Shown piece after piece: positions 8,389 through 18,097 of a stretch of 33,401 nucleotides of DNA. Position 1 is the stretch's first letter. The number at the start of each line of letters is the position of its first letter. The stretch is taken from positions 1 through 33,401 of the forward strand of contig JAEOUE010000044.1 in assembly GCA_016839515.1 (NCBI GenBank). The letters run 5' to 3'. The DNA comes from Candidatus Hodarchaeum mangrovi. GTDB taxonomy: Archaea > Asgardarchaeota > Heimdallarchaeia > Hodarchaeales > Hodarchaeaceae. A model generated the notes under the pieces. The model searched no databases and had not been told where the DNA came from. It worked only from the letters and a program-made list of their open reading frames with translations. The position numbers were made by a program, and so were the translations under genes.

Positions 8389-9381
8389 TCATCCAACAAT
8401 ATTTGGGTAAATAGACGGTTCTTGCTCTGGATTAAAGTTTAAAATTTCCTGAGTTGAGAGAATACGTGCGATACGTCCTGTTTTACCATGGATTGAGAAA
8501 GGTAGACGCAGTAATCTCCGTGTATCAATTGTTACTTTATGATCAATTCGTGGAACCCAACGACGAAGTATTTCATCATATTTATTGCTTCTCGCAAGAT
8601 TTATGTTGAATTCTCTGAAAACTATTTCATCAATTTTCCCATCTTGATGTTTAATAAGACTAATAATGTTTGATGCTCTGGAAGTAGTTAAACCTACATT
8701 TAATAAATCCTTCCGTTTAACATCTGTGAGAAAAGCCCGAAAAACGTTATACTCGACACGTTTTCGAAATTCCTCGGGAAGTTCTTTACGATCCTCTACC
8801 CGTGCTGTTTCTTCTTCACCATGAATTACGGTGAGATAATCGATAATCGACATCCGTTGTTCTTGGGTTAAATTAAAACCACAGGAATCAGTTACCCACC
8901 CGTGAATACCACGTCGACCTGAAAAAACCCAAACAATGTCTTCCATACCGAAATCTAGCCGAAGTGTTTCATCGATGATGTTAATAGCAAGAGTAATTAA
9001 TTGCCAACATCGATTGCAAAGCTGATCTGCTCCCTGACATGTACAGATATAATTTCTTACAGCATCATATTCATTAAGATCAATGTCAAATACTAATTCA
9101 TGACCTAACCAACCTAGCGTATGAATTGGAGATTGGCGTGTTGGAGGATTGTCATAAACAGCTCCGACATATGCATGAAGTGGTGTACGATCAACAAGAA
9201 AATCATGCAGTGCTGAGGGATCTTCAAAGGAAATATTTCGGAAGAATTTGTTGTCTGAAGAAGCAAATCCAAATTCACGTGTACGAAAAGTTTTGAAATC
9301 AATAACTCTTTCTAACCCTTTTATGTCAAAAAAAGAAGCATAATAATCACGAATAGCCATTTCTCTTGAACTTTGACTCAT
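8389..9381 (-). CDS. priS: DNA primase small (catalytic) subunit PriS
   Basis: A 330-residue archaeo-eukaryotic primase catalytic subunit. The metal-binding aspartates D99 and D101 lie in LVFDIDLNEYD, and the nucleotide-binding SGRRGIHGWV block is at about 154-163. Cysteines C113, C115, C122 and C125 (CTC...LCNRC) form the small zinc-binding knuckle. PriS makes RNA or DNA primers with PriL at the replication fork. Its ATG overlaps the stop of priL by four bases (ATGA), so the two subunits are translationally coupled. It converges on the regulator gene of the carotenoid locus with 22 bp between stops. Confidence 0.96.
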   Translation of the reverse strand: MSQSSREMAIRDYYASFFDIKGLERVIDFKTFRTREFGFASSDNKFFRNISFEDPSALHDFLVDRTPLHAYVGAVYDNPPTRQSPIHTLGWLGHELVFDIDLNEYDAVRNYICTCQGADQLCNRCWQLITLAINIIDETLRLDFGMEDIVWVFSGRRGIHGWVTDSCGFNLTQEQRMSIIDYLTVIHGEEETARVEDRKELPEEFRKRVEYNVFRAFLTDVKRKDLLNVGLTTSRASNIISLIKHQDGKIDEIVFREFNINLARSNKYDEILRRWVPRIDHKVTIDTRRLLRLPFSIHGKTGRIARILSTQEILNFNPEQEPSIYPNIVG

Positions 9382-10706
9382 TGGGTCTCCCTCTTTGTTT
9401 CTTCCTTGGGTTCTTGGTTTTCTACATTATAAATTCCAATTATTTTACTAGAAATCCGTACCCATTGTAAGGGATGAACAATTTTTCTATAGGGGGTTCG
9501 ATTATAAATATATGAAAAATATTTAGTACATGAGGAAGTAGGATCTTTTGAACTCTGTTCAACTAATTGATCAATTAAATTAGAAGAAATCTCTACTGAA
9601 TGAGCTTTTGTTAAATGATTTTCAGCCAAAAATTCATGTAAAGATTCTGGATCAAGATGAATGAAAGGACAGAAATAGCTTGTGGCAATTGTCGAACATT
9701 TAGGAACATTATAATCCTTTTTTCCTCCCTCTAAGCCATAAAGATGACGGATTTGATAACCTGATGTACGAAGAAATTCACTGTAACTTATGTTCACATT
9801 GTCAATAGACTTTTCAAACCAGTAGTTCAATTGCTCTTCTACAGACATCCCTACTCGTTTTAAAAAAAACCCAAGTTGAAGTCTCTTGGTATGAGTCAGT
9901 CTTCTAGTGGATTCTAGTTCAGTTGAAAGATAAATCATACAAGGAGGAAAAATTTCAGGGTGGTTATGAAGCAAAGAACCTACTAAATCCTCGGATGAAA
10001 ATCGAGAACGAATTTGGGTATGTTTTGCTAATTGTTGCTCCAGTTCTTGGACAGCTTCGTCAATATCCTCCCTTACACCGAGTAAATTCTGACTACTTTC
10101 AATTTCCATCTGAAGAGATTTTTCAAACGCCTTTTTAAGGCTCCCCCGGAATGAATTTTCGTTTGATACAACCCATCCTTTTCTCAAATACCCTTTTCGG
10201 TTGGAAATCATCCATGGTACTTGTGAAAAGTGAACACAAATTAAAAAGTCCCGTGATGCCCCTCTCCGTAATCCTGAAATATAATCATTGTATAATTTTG
10301 CCAGTATCACATTCTTAGATTCATCTCTTGAATTCTTAAATTCTTCATATTCCATGACATTTTGTTCCCCAAATACCCTTTTAAATATCGCTCGTTTTTG
10401 GTCAGGAGTGGTTCGATCAAAATAAAGTCTTTCGAACAAATCTCCTTCAGATTCAATTAACCAGGCTTCCAAGCTCCTATTTGTTGCTGCTACAAGGCGA
10501 AGAAGGTAAGCTCCTAAACGGTACTGTTCATAAATTTCATTTAATGAATCCTCATAAGTTGGAAAATTATCTCGTATTACTTGAGATGGATTTGACGGTA
10601 AATTTTCTAGTAATTTGACACGATGCAATGCAAGTTGTTTCCATTCCCGAATTTCAATATTAAGATTAGGAGGGGATTGAAGAATGAACCAATTTGGGAG
10701 TGACAC
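9378..10706 (-). CDS. priL: DNA primase large subunit PriL
   Basis: A 442-residue regulatory subunit of the primase. The C-terminal half shows the four-cysteine iron-sulfur cluster arrangement: PPCMIYL, PKCSTIA, SYFCPFIH and SSCTKYF, as in archaeal and eukaryotic PriL, where the [4Fe-4S] domain helps initiation. The N-terminal helical half binds PriS. The start is GTG at 10706. A TATA box TTTATAAA on the minus strand at about 10738-10746 predicts a very short leader. The gene lies directly upstream of priS and overlaps it. It is longer than many archaeal PriL proteins (often ~330-400 residues) but all key cysteines are present. Confidence 0.93.
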   Translation of the reverse strand: MSLPNWFILQSPPNLNIEIREWKQLALHRVKLLENLPSNPSQVIRDNFPTYEDSLNEIYEQYRLGAYLLRLVAATNRSLEAWLIESEGDLFERLYFDRTTPDQKRAIFKRVFGEQNVMEYEEFKNSRDESKNVILAKLYNDYISGLRRGASRDFLICVHFSQVPWMISNRKGYLRKGWVVSNENSFRGSLKKAFEKSLQMEIESSQNLLGVREDIDEAVQELEQQLAKHTQIRSRFSSEDLVGSLLHNHPEIFPPCMIYLSTELESTRRLTHTKRLQLGFFLKRVGMSVEEQLNYWFEKSIDNVNISYSEFLRTSGYQIRHLYGLEGGKKDYNVPKCSTIATSYFCPFIHLDPESLHEFLAENHLTKAHSVEISSNLIDQLVEQSSKDPTSSCTKYFSYIYNRTPYRKIVHPLQWVRISSKIIGIYNVENQEPKEETKRETQ

Positions 10707-10927
10707 AGCAAATACCTACAAAATTTTTTAAATTTCCTTTATAAACCTATTCTATTGGCATTTCTTTTCAAGTGGGGGAGAATAAGGCTTTTATATTACT
10801 CAATATTTCTGATAACTTTTCTCTTTTTTGATCATTAAATAATTTAATAGGACAAAAAATATATTTGTATAAAATAAGGAAATCTAATTACTTAAAAAAA
10901 TTTTATCTGTATTATTAATTTAATTAG

Positions 10928-12004
10928 TTAGAGAAGTAATAATTCTTCATCAGGGTAAGAGAGTTCTGAGGGGGAATATTGATGGTTTTCATTTAACCCC
11001 TGATAATCTATGAGAGAACGAAATAAATAAAGCTCTTTTTTAGTTGTTCTTTGCTCCATACGTGGTGCCCATATTTTTAATCCTGCTTGTAGTCCCCAAT
11101 AGAAATATGGTAATGCAGCCTGAATAAGAATTTTTGGTAACATAGGTGTATCAAAAAATAATCGGTCATAAACTGGATCTTTTATGTTAAGCTGTTTTTG
11201 GATATTTAAATGACGATAAATATCAAAACGAATATTATGCTCTAAATGCTGGAGTAAATAAGTAAACCAATCTGACCAAATTTTATAATGTGACCCAGTT
11301 CCGAATGTCTTGAGATTAATTCTTGAAGGAGATTTCTTCACCTTTCTGAGAAACTCCAGAATTTCCTCTTCATTAAATCCGTTTACATAAGTATAACAAC
11401 GACCAACCATCTTAGGTTGGTGATTATCCCCTCCCGCAATACCAGGTAGGTCAAGTTCTCTGGCAATAATCTGAGCAAGGTAATTGTGACGTTTTGGTTG
11501 TAAACCATTTACAACCTCAATCATCCCAAATCGTTTTAAGACAGAAAACTTAATTTTATAGGTTTTTCGATCATATCCTCCAGCTGGTGCACTTTGGGAA
11601 AGATCAAAAGGATGAGCTAAAACATAGACTGCATTGTTGTCATCTAGGTACTCTAAAAATTCAGGTAATGGTTTAAATCGAATTTCCCATGGAATTTTTC
11701 TGAGTCCATATGTTAAAACGTGTGCCCAGCCACGACCTTTTCGATCATATTTTGTAACTTCTTGTCCAACGATAGGGATAATATCCTTGTATTTTGAGGC
11801 ATAATGTAGGAAAGAATTGACTCCGTTCATATTATCATGATCAGTAATAGCAATAGCACCAAGTTTTTTATGTCGAGCAAGTTTAACTAAAAGCTTTGGT
11901 GAAATTGCTGAATCTTGAAAAAAGTGGTCTCCTCTTAATCGGGGAATCCGTAGTAGAGAGTAATGGGTATGAGAATGGAGATCTGCTTTTATCATTTCGC
12001 TCAT
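10928..12004 (-). CDS. PHP-domain metal-dependent phosphoesterase
   Basis: A 358-residue protein with the PHP motifs in order: DLHSHTH (D8, H10, H12), AITDHDN near residue 55, a GQEVT glutamate, LAHPFD near residue 134 and GGDNHQPKMVG near residue 196. These supply ligands for a trinuclear metal site. Family members hydrolyse phosphoesters such as 3',5'-nucleoside bisphosphates or histidinol phosphate. The region after residue ~215 is a helical C-terminal extension without a motif I know. The protein seems soluble. The start could be either of two close methionines (residues 1 or 4). Its substrate is unknown; neighbours are primase genes upstream and a membrane flippase-like gene. Confidence 0.85.
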   Translation of the reverse strand: MSEMIKADLHSHTHYSLLRIPRLRGDHFFQDSAISPKLLVKLARHKKLGAIAITDHDNMNGVNSFLHYASKYKDIIPIVGQEVTKYDRKGRGWAHVLTYGLRKIPWEIRFKPLPEFLEYLDDNNAVYVLAHPFDLSQSAPAGGYDRKTYKIKFSVLKRFGMIEVVNGLQPKRHNYLAQIIARELDLPGIAGGDNHQPKMVGRCYTYVNGFNEEEILEFLRKVKKSPSRINLKTFGTGSHYKIWSDWFTYLLQHLEHNIRFDIYRHLNIQKQLNIKDPVYDRLFFDTPMLPKILIQAALPYFYWGLQAGLKIWAPRMEQRTTKKELYLFRSLIDYQGLNENHQYSPSELSYPDEELLLL

Positions 12005-12191
12005 AACTAAATACTCTCACCAGATTATCTTTGAATACTTGCAATAATCTTCCGACTTTTATCTGATTTTAAAGTTTCGTTTTAATTTTCATTTTTTTCC
12101 ATTTAAAACTGATACTTTGCTATGACCGAGGATAGATATTACCTTTTAAAAATGGAATAACATACAGACTAGTCCTTATCTCTTAGATTTC

Positions 12192-13346
12192 TTAAGTTTC
12201 GTTTACATTAAAGGGATGAGTCTTAATTCGGGTTTTACCAAAAATATAAACCATGATTCCCACGATAATCAGAAAATAAAACTTTACTAGCTGAACCAAT
12301 ATTGCTCCGGATGTTGCCAAGGTTGAGCTTATACCAAAATTTGTTTCTTTTAAAAAAACCGATAAAGAAATTTCTTTGAGTCCAGCCATACCGGGAATTC
12401 CAACTGGAATAAAATCAACTGTACCGCCAAGGAAATTTACTGCAGCAACTTGATCTAAGAATATTGGGATGTCGATAGCGTGCAATATAAATAATATTGA
12501 ACCCCAATGGGCAAGTTGTGAAAAGAAGGTCAAAATAAGAGCAAAGAATGACAGTAATTTATTTTGAGCTAAATAGGTAAATTGAACTCCAAAATCCTCA
12601 ACTATTCTTTGGGAAGGAACAATTGCCTTCTCGGCATAGTTTCCAATTAAAGGTAAATATGATAGCATTTGGAGTAATGTAGAAATAAACCCATTTGCCT
12701 TTATAGGAGATTTAGCTATTAAAGCAATAAGGGTCAATACAATTAATGAAATCAATGAAATTATTGCTACAAACAGAACCGCAAATTCCGCTGATAATGC
12801 AACTCCACTCCGTCGTTCTACAATGTCACTTAAGTATTGTAAAATAGCTATAGAAACAAAAGCAGAAATTGGAATGAATGAAAGTAAACCACATAATTTA
12901 TGAGCAACTACACTAGATAAAATTTCTCCGCTGGTTGCATTTCGGTTATCTTTTTCATTAACGAATTCCTGTGTTCCTAATGCCACTCTCATAACTGCTT
13001 CAACTGCTCCTGCACTAGGTATAAGCAATCCATATGAAAAAGAGGATAACTGAATGCGATAGGTAGATAGTATAGAAGGATTGATGGAGGAAATCCCCAT
13101 TAAAATCTTCCAAGCCAGAGTATCACATAATACTGCAATAAATGTAAATAATGCTCCAATAATAAGCAATATTAAATTTGCATCCAAAATTACATTAATC
13201 ATATTGAAAATATTGATTTTTTCAAGAAATAAATAGAATAAAAGGGCTATGGCAGCAAATCCAATTAGTATTATAGTTTTTTTATCAAAAGCTTGACGAA
13301 GAGAGTAAGACGGTTCGGAAGTTAATGTCTCTGATGATCTATCCAA
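12192..13346 (-). CDS. UPF0104 / flippase-like integral membrane protein
   Basis: A 384-residue polytopic protein with about eight hydrophobic segments. Near the C-terminus, GGTVDFIPVGIPGMAGLKEISLSVFL matches the proline/glycine-rich signature of the LPG-synthase transmembrane region family (UPF0104, TIGR00374; AglD and MprF membrane parts). Family members are proposed to move or modify lipid-linked substrates across the membrane. The start is a TTG with GATGAGG upstream. A divergent GT-C glycosyltransferase gene lies 95 bp away, which is consistent with a role in lipid-linked sugar metabolism or envelope glycosylation. Confidence 0.78.
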   Translation of the reverse strand: MDRSSETLTSEPSYSLRQAFDKKTIILIGFAAIALLFYLFLEKINIFNMINVILDANLILLIIGALFTFIAVLCDTLAWKILMGISSINPSILSTYRIQLSSFSYGLLIPSAGAVEAVMRVALGTQEFVNEKDNRNATSGEILSSVVAHKLCGLLSFIPISAFVSIAILQYLSDIVERRSGVALSAEFAVLFVAIISLISLIVLTLIALIAKSPIKANGFISTLLQMLSYLPLIGNYAEKAIVPSQRIVEDFGVQFTYLAQNKLLSFFALILTFFSQLAHWGSILFILHAIDIPIFLDQVAAVNFLGGTVDFIPVGIPGMAGLKEISLSVFLKETNFGISSTLATSGAILVQLVKFYFLIIVGIMVYIFGKTRIKTHPFNVNET

Positions 13347-13441
13347 AAGATTGGCCTCATCAAAGGGTACGAGGCGAGAGCTTCAAATATTCTTCTGGAT
13401 CATATTGATATTTGAATCCCATTCATAAATGAGGGATATTT

Positions 13442-14590
13442 ATGGATCTCTCTGAATTCATTTTCACCTCCTTAGGCCCCATCTTATATAATTCAATTTT
13501 TATCACATTATGGATTGCTTGGTTAGTCTATCATACAGGTTCTAAGGAAGGTCGCTTAAAAAGACTATTTAATATATACTTAACTCAGAATATAATTTTT
13601 TATTTAATTACTATAATTACAATTATTCTCTTCCTTTTTCTTCTTTTTTCTTATGCGATTTGGAACACTGATGTCGATGATGCGATTACTTCAGGAGTCC
13701 AAGCTTTCTTACAAGGAAAAAATCCTTATGTTGATAATGTAGTAGTTCATCATACTCCTTCTGGAGTAATTCTGGGTCGATATCATTATTTCCCTCCTGA
13801 CCTTCTTACTTATTCACTTTTCTATGTGCTTGCAGGGTCTTTTTTCTATCCATTTTTAGCCACTTACTGGTTTGTTCCTCTTCATTTAGGTCTTGTTATC
13901 CTTGGGTATTGGTTTGTCACACAAATTGTAAAATGGCCACATGCGAAACTAGCTCCATTTTATCTTCTTTTAATCATTCCTTTCTTATTTACCAATTCTA
14001 TCCTTATGTGGTTTTTTTTCACAATAGGATATTACTTTCATGAAATTAAGCAAAAAAAGAATCTCGGAATGATATTATATGTTTTTGCTGCTTCTGTTAA
14101 ATACATGGTAGGAATAATCATTGTTATTTATATGATTGAATCAATTAAGGAAGTAATATTCTTAAAAGATAAAAAAAATAACTGGAAAAAAGGACTAGAA
14201 CTATTAAGCCCTTATATCACCTCTAGTTTATGTCTATTCTTGATTTCTTTTCCTTTTAATGTATTTGAGGTATTTATTTCGGTATTTATTTATCAAGGTG
14301 TTGTTGGAGTCCGGGAAGAGGTCGCTCAATCAGTAGGCCCATTATTGATAGAAATTCTAAAATTTTTTTCTCTTGAAATGCTATATTTATTCTTTGTGTG
14401 CTTCATTCTTTTTGGAACAGCTATTATTCTTCGAAAAAAAACCTCATACGAGAAAATTATGCATTTCTCATTTTTAGTTATGTTAATTCTTCCTTTCTAT
14501 GCAACAGAACTATTTATTACAATTCCTTTCTGGTGGTTATTCAAGGAAGGGTACAAATCGTTTAACTTAAATAAGGCTCTGGATGATTGA
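13442..14590 (+). CDS. GT-C type membrane glycosyltransferase (GT87-like)
   Basis: A 382-residue protein with about eight to ten transmembrane segments. The first extracytoplasmic loop contains DVDDAITSGVQAFLQGKNPY followed by a YHYFPPDLLTY element. This is the acidic loop plus G-x-NPY and Y-x-PP pattern of polyprenyl-phosphomannose-dependent transferases (DUF2029/GT87 and relatives). Such enzymes use dolichyl- or polyprenyl-phosphate sugars and act on the outer face. The ATG has GAGGGA about 6 nt upstream. It is divergent from the flippase-like gene. The sugar and acceptor cannot be read from sequence. Confidence 0.7.
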   Translation: MDLSEFIFTSLGPILYNSIFITLWIAWLVYHTGSKEGRLKRLFNIYLTQNIIFYLITIITIILFLFLLFSYAIWNTDVDDAITSGVQAFLQGKNPYVDNVVVHHTPSGVILGRYHYFPPDLLTYSLFYVLAGSFFYPFLATYWFVPLHLGLVILGYWFVTQIVKWPHAKLAPFYLLLIIPFLFTNSILMWFFFTIGYYFHEIKQKKNLGMILYVFAASVKYMVGIIIVIYMIESIKEVIFLKDKKNNWKKGLELLSPYITSSLCLFLISFPFNVFEVFISVFIYQGVVGVREEVAQSVGPLLIEILKFFSLEMLYLFFVCFILFGTAIILRKKTSYEKIMHFSFLVMLILPFYATELFITIPFWWLFKEGYKSFNLNKALDD

Positions 14591-14622
14591 TTTTAGAAAT
14601 TAATAACATTATTTTTAATCTA

Positions 14623-14865
14623 TTATTTAGGAAGTATATCAGCGATTGTTGAAATAACTGAAATACTACGAACTGAAAATCGTTCGTCTACATATAAGAT
14701 CCGAACATGTCTTTGAGGTTCTTTTAATCCATGAATATCAACGACTTGACATACACCTGAAATTGATGGTTTATAATCTGATCTTTTCATCTTTAAGGGT
14801 ATAGCTCGTTTACAAATAGAACAGGGTTCGCAATTTAGATTGACAATGTCATCTTTTGGGGACAT
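14623..14865 (-). CDS. Small cysteine-rich hypothetical protein
   Basis: An 80-residue protein with three cysteines in CEPCSIC (C12, C15, C18) and a fourth at C39 in SGVCQVV, a probable zinc site. The remainder (HVRILYVDERFSVRSISV) looks like beta strands. No family is recognised. It converges on the glycosyltransferase gene (32 bp between ends) and is divergent from the coiled-coil gene. The conserved look of the cysteines and strand pattern argues that it is real. Confidence 0.6.
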   Translation of the reverse strand: MSPKDDIVNLNCEPCSICKRAIPLKMKRSDYKPSISGVCQVVDIHGLKEPQRHVRILYVDERFSVRSISVISTIADILPK

Positions 14866-15029
14866 GATCGGTTTCGCCTAAGAAAATTCAGTGAAAAAAC
14901 CTCTTAGATTCAACTTGAAAAAGGTTTGCTTATAATCCTCTTTTTCCAATATTATAGATATAAAATCCTAATTATAGTTATCTTTAAATAAATGATTCAC
15001 CTTATTTTACTCAAGACCAGTTAGCTTAT

Positions 15030-15407
15030 TTGATATTTTTATATGAGGCCTTGAATTTGAATGATAAAGATCAAGAAGAAAATATTGTTGTAGATACGCC
15101 TTGGGGTAAATTAGTTACAGCTAAGGGATTAAAAGTTCTTCTTGAAGGTGTAAATAATGATCTAGAAGATTTAAAAGATAATATAACACGAGTAGAAGAA
15201 CAATTACGAGCTATAGAATCTTCTTTTGAAAATAGAAACGCTAATAGTCGAATTCAAGCTTTAGAAGGATCTCTTAAATCACTAGAAGAGAATATCAAAG
15301 AATTTAGAGAAAATCAGACGCGATTTGCTGCTCACATGAAACAAACTTTAGAAATGTTTTACACTCGGTTAGAAGAAGTTGTTGTTCAGATTGAACAACA
15401 AAAATAA
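15030..15407 (+). CDS. Coiled-coil protein of unknown function
   Basis: A protein of up to 125 residues. An N-terminal segment VVDTPWGKLVTAKGLKVLLEG resembles a short conserved head; the rest (about residues 45-125) is a heptad-patterned, Glu/Leu-rich coiled coil. The first start is TTG at 15030; TTG codons at 15051 or 15057 are alternatives, and no ATG is available before the head segment. A TATA-like ATTATAGATATAAAATCC at about 14951-14968 fits the first start with a leader of about 40 nt. It ends 2 bp from the end of the convergent hef gene. Confidence 0.65.
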   Translation: MIFLYEALNLNDKDQEENIVVDTPWGKLVTAKGLKVLLEGVNNDLEDLKDNITRVEEQLRAIESSFENRNANSRIQALEGSLKSLEENIKEFRENQTRFAAHMKQTLEMFYTRLEEVVVQIEQQK

Positions 15408-15409
15408 GT

Positions 15410-17683
15410 CTACAAGGATAATTTTTCTTTGCTGGAAGAAATAAATACTTTTTTAATTCGGTTAGCCAGTTTCTTGCCAATACTCGGTACCGAGGCAAGT
15501 TCGTCTAAGGTGGCATTAGCAATTTCTAACAGTGATCCAAATTTTTCTAATAGCCTGTGAGCTTTATTGATATTTATACCAGGAATTGCTGCTAAAATGA
15601 GCAATTGAATATCTTCTATTGTTTGTTCTTTCCTTGTTACAGATGGTAATTGATAATCTGAGGATCTTTCTTCTTGTTCACGTCTGGCTAGCTGGAAAAG
15701 AAATATTGCTGATTCTCTTAAATTACGAGTAAAAATAACAGATAATTGATAATCTAAAAGAATAGACCCTAATGCACCCATAAGACTATTAATATGAATT
15801 TGTCTTGGTATTTCTTCGAATTCCTGCTCTATAAGAAGAATAGCGATTTTTTGTTGAGCTAACCTTACTAATTGTGATTCTTGACCTGAAGAAGAGGGTT
15901 TAAATAATCTGCCATCTATAATTGAATCAATAAAATCTGAATAAGTTTTATATTCAACTAAAACACGATCAGATAATAAATAATCTCCTGCTTCTAAATC
16001 CTTTGATTCTAAAATAGCTCCCATCTTTTTCAATAGCTTAGGAAGGCGATGAGAGGTCTCTCGTGTATCAATGATTATTCTTGGATAAAATTCTTGTTTA
16101 ATCTGTTTTGAAGATTTTTCTGAAGGTTCTTCATCTTGTTTAAAAAATTGATCTAACCTTTTTTGAGGTTCTAATTTTACTTGTTTATTAAGTAATTTGG
16201 GTAATTCCTCTTTCAAAAACCGTTTCATTTTAGATTGCTTTCGTTTTATAGCCCAATACATAGCTTCGTCTCGTGTTCCCTTTGTAACTAAGTGTATAAC
16301 TCGAGATCTTCTTTTTCGACCTCTTCCTTTTCGTTGGATGGATCTTACTACTGAAGGGACTGAATCATAAAAAACGACTAAGTCACAGTTGCCAACATCT
16401 AATCCTTCTTCCCCTACAGAGGTACTTAATAGAATTTGAACATTTCCATTCTTAAATTGTTCAACAACATTTACTTGCTCTTTTTGAGAGAGTCCTTTAT
16501 CCTCTTTGGTACTTGAATGTCCCACAAAGATAGCAGAGTCATAACCTGCATTTTTTAGCTCACTAAAAAGAAATCGGACAGTATCTCTATAATTACTGAA
16601 GATAATAATTCGTGAATCATTTTTCTTATTTTCAACTAGGACATCTTTTAGTTCCGCTATTAAATGATTTAATTTAGGATGAAGAAGTGGATTTTCAATA
16701 AGTCGATCCTCAATAGCTATTAATCGTTCATCTTCTAAAAATAATCTTAATGCCTTCGAGGATGTTTTTTTTCTCCATTTATCTATACTATTTAGAGCCT
16801 GAGGAAATCCTTGACTTTCAACTAATTCTTTGAGATGTTGAACTCGAATCAAATTTGCGCTGACAACTAAAAGTTCTCCAAATACAGAATCCTTTTTTGT
16901 TAGCCCTACTACTTGTTGATGAATGGCTAGTGCTTCCCGTTTTCCGATATATTTTGTATTAATTGATATAGGAACCTTATTTTTCAGAAGAGAGATTAAA
17001 TTGTCTTCAAAAGATTGTAAATCTTTTAAAATTTCATTGTAAATTAAAGGTAATTCAATCCATATAACTTTAGGGGTGTGTGTAGAGATATATTTACCAA
17101 CATCATAATCGTTCTCATCAGTGACAGATATCTTTGAGATTCGTAAATTTTCACAGACTTCTAGAATCTTATCGGGATTATTTCCAGGAGTAGCAGTAAA
17201 ACCGACAATTTGACATTTTGCTTGAGCAGCAATCCCTACATAGGCATAATCACCAGTTGCACGATGAGCCTCATCAATACATAAGAGACTAATGTTTTGA
17301 ATATCCAATCGATTATATGTTAGATCATTTTCTATAGTTTGAGGAGTACTAACAATAATTTTTATCCCTTGATACATTTCAGTTCTTTTTTCAGGAGAAA
17401 CTTCTCCAGATAATTCTAAGACTAAATCAGGAGTCAGATTCCCAATATATTCAAGAAACATTTCCTTAATTTGATGAACAAGAGGGCGAGTGGGAGTAAG
17501 AATGAGTATCTGTTTAGATCGTTCTTTCTGTAATTTATACGCTGTAAGATAAGCCATGATCACAGTTTTGCCTAGTCCTGTGGGTAAAACCACTAGTGTG
17601 TTTCCAGAATTAGCTACACACTCGGAAAAGATCATCTGTTGATAAACCCGAGGTTCAGCCTTTTCAGATACTAGATTTGTCAT
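15410..17683 (-). CDS. hef: Hef helicase-nuclease (FANCM/XPF-like)
   Basis: About 757 residues. The N-terminal SF2 helicase has LPTGLGKT (Walker A), CIDEAH (Walker B), FTATPG and, later, QRKGRGRKRR (motif VI). An XPF/ERCC4 nuclease domain follows with IIIDTRE, LEAGDYLLSD and VEYKTYSDFIDSI, then a tandem helix-hairpin-helix end (AIPGININKAHRLLEKFG; VPSIGKKLANRI). Hef processes stalled forks and branched DNA. The nuclease signature is normally ERKxxxD; here the central Arg is Tyr (codon TAT), leaving Glu, Lys and Asp. The ATG at 17683 is preferred; a GTG at 17695 would add four residues. Confidence 0.94.
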   Translation of the reverse strand: MTNLVSEKAEPRVYQQMIFSECVANSGNTLVVLPTGLGKTVIMAYLTAYKLQKERSKQILILTPTRPLVHQIKEMFLEYIGNLTPDLVLELSGEVSPEKRTEMYQGIKIIVSTPQTIENDLTYNRLDIQNISLLCIDEAHRATGDYAYVGIAAQAKCQIVGFTATPGNNPDKILEVCENLRISKISVTDENDYDVGKYISTHTPKVIWIELPLIYNEILKDLQSFEDNLISLLKNKVPISINTKYIGKREALAIHQQVVGLTKKDSVFGELLVVSANLIRVQHLKELVESQGFPQALNSIDKWRKKTSSKALRLFLEDERLIAIEDRLIENPLLHPKLNHLIAELKDVLVENKKNDSRIIIFSNYRDTVRFLFSELKNAGYDSAIFVGHSSTKEDKGLSQKEQVNVVEQFKNGNVQILLSTSVGEEGLDVGNCDLVVFYDSVPSVVRSIQRKGRGRKRRSRVIHLVTKGTRDEAMYWAIKRKQSKMKRFLKEELPKLLNKQVKLEPQKRLDQFFKQDEEPSEKSSKQIKQEFYPRIIIDTRETSHRLPKLLKKMGAILESKDLEAGDYLLSDRVLVEYKTYSDFIDSIIDGRLFKPSSSGQESQLVRLAQQKIAILLIEQEFEEIPRQIHINSLMGALGSILLDYQLSVIFTRNLRESAIFLFQLARREQEERSSDYQLPSVTRKEQTIEDIQLLILAAIPGININKAHRLLEKFGSLLEIANATLDELASVPSIGKKLANRIKKVFISSSKEKLSL

Positions 17684-18097
17684 AAATTTTACCACTCAGG
17701 ATTTAGTTTTTACAAATCTTTCTTGAATAAGTTCAAAATATACTTTTAAAAAATCATCTCTCATATGATTCAGAGAAAATTTCTTTCTTTAGAACCTGAA
17801 ATACTATTATTACTTTTAACCAGATTAATTGAGATTATGAGGAAATGAATACTTTACAAAATCGAAATTTAATACCGATTACCAATCTTAATCCCTTTAT
17901 ATCTTATAAAGGCAAATTAAATGTCATTTAGTGGTATATTTTTTATTTTCTAAAAAAATGGGATATAGGTTATTAAGATCTTTTCCTAACATTTATGCAA
18001 ATTTGAAGCTGTTCTATGACTAAAATTAGAAATAGCTTTAAAAGAATAAGTTCTCTTAAAATCACTATATATAAGAGAAATCGAATTGGGAAAGAAT
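17684..18097. promoter_or_regulatory. AT-rich gap with a strong TATA box before the 18098 gene
   Basis: About 400 bases between divergent genes. CTATATATAAG at 18065-18075 is the best TATA box in the window; its centre is about 28 bases before the ATG at 18098, which predicts a leaderless transcript starting at or next to the ATG. A small hairpin-like CTTTATATCTTATAAAG is at about 17896-17912. A 28-codon frame near 17846 has no credible ribosome site. Nothing else is supported. Confidence 0.5.

Noticed and set aside
17846..17932. 28-codon frame MNTLQNRN... in the Hef upstream gap
   Set aside because: The GAGGA-like sequence is only about two bases before the ATG and there is no TATA box at a suitable distance.
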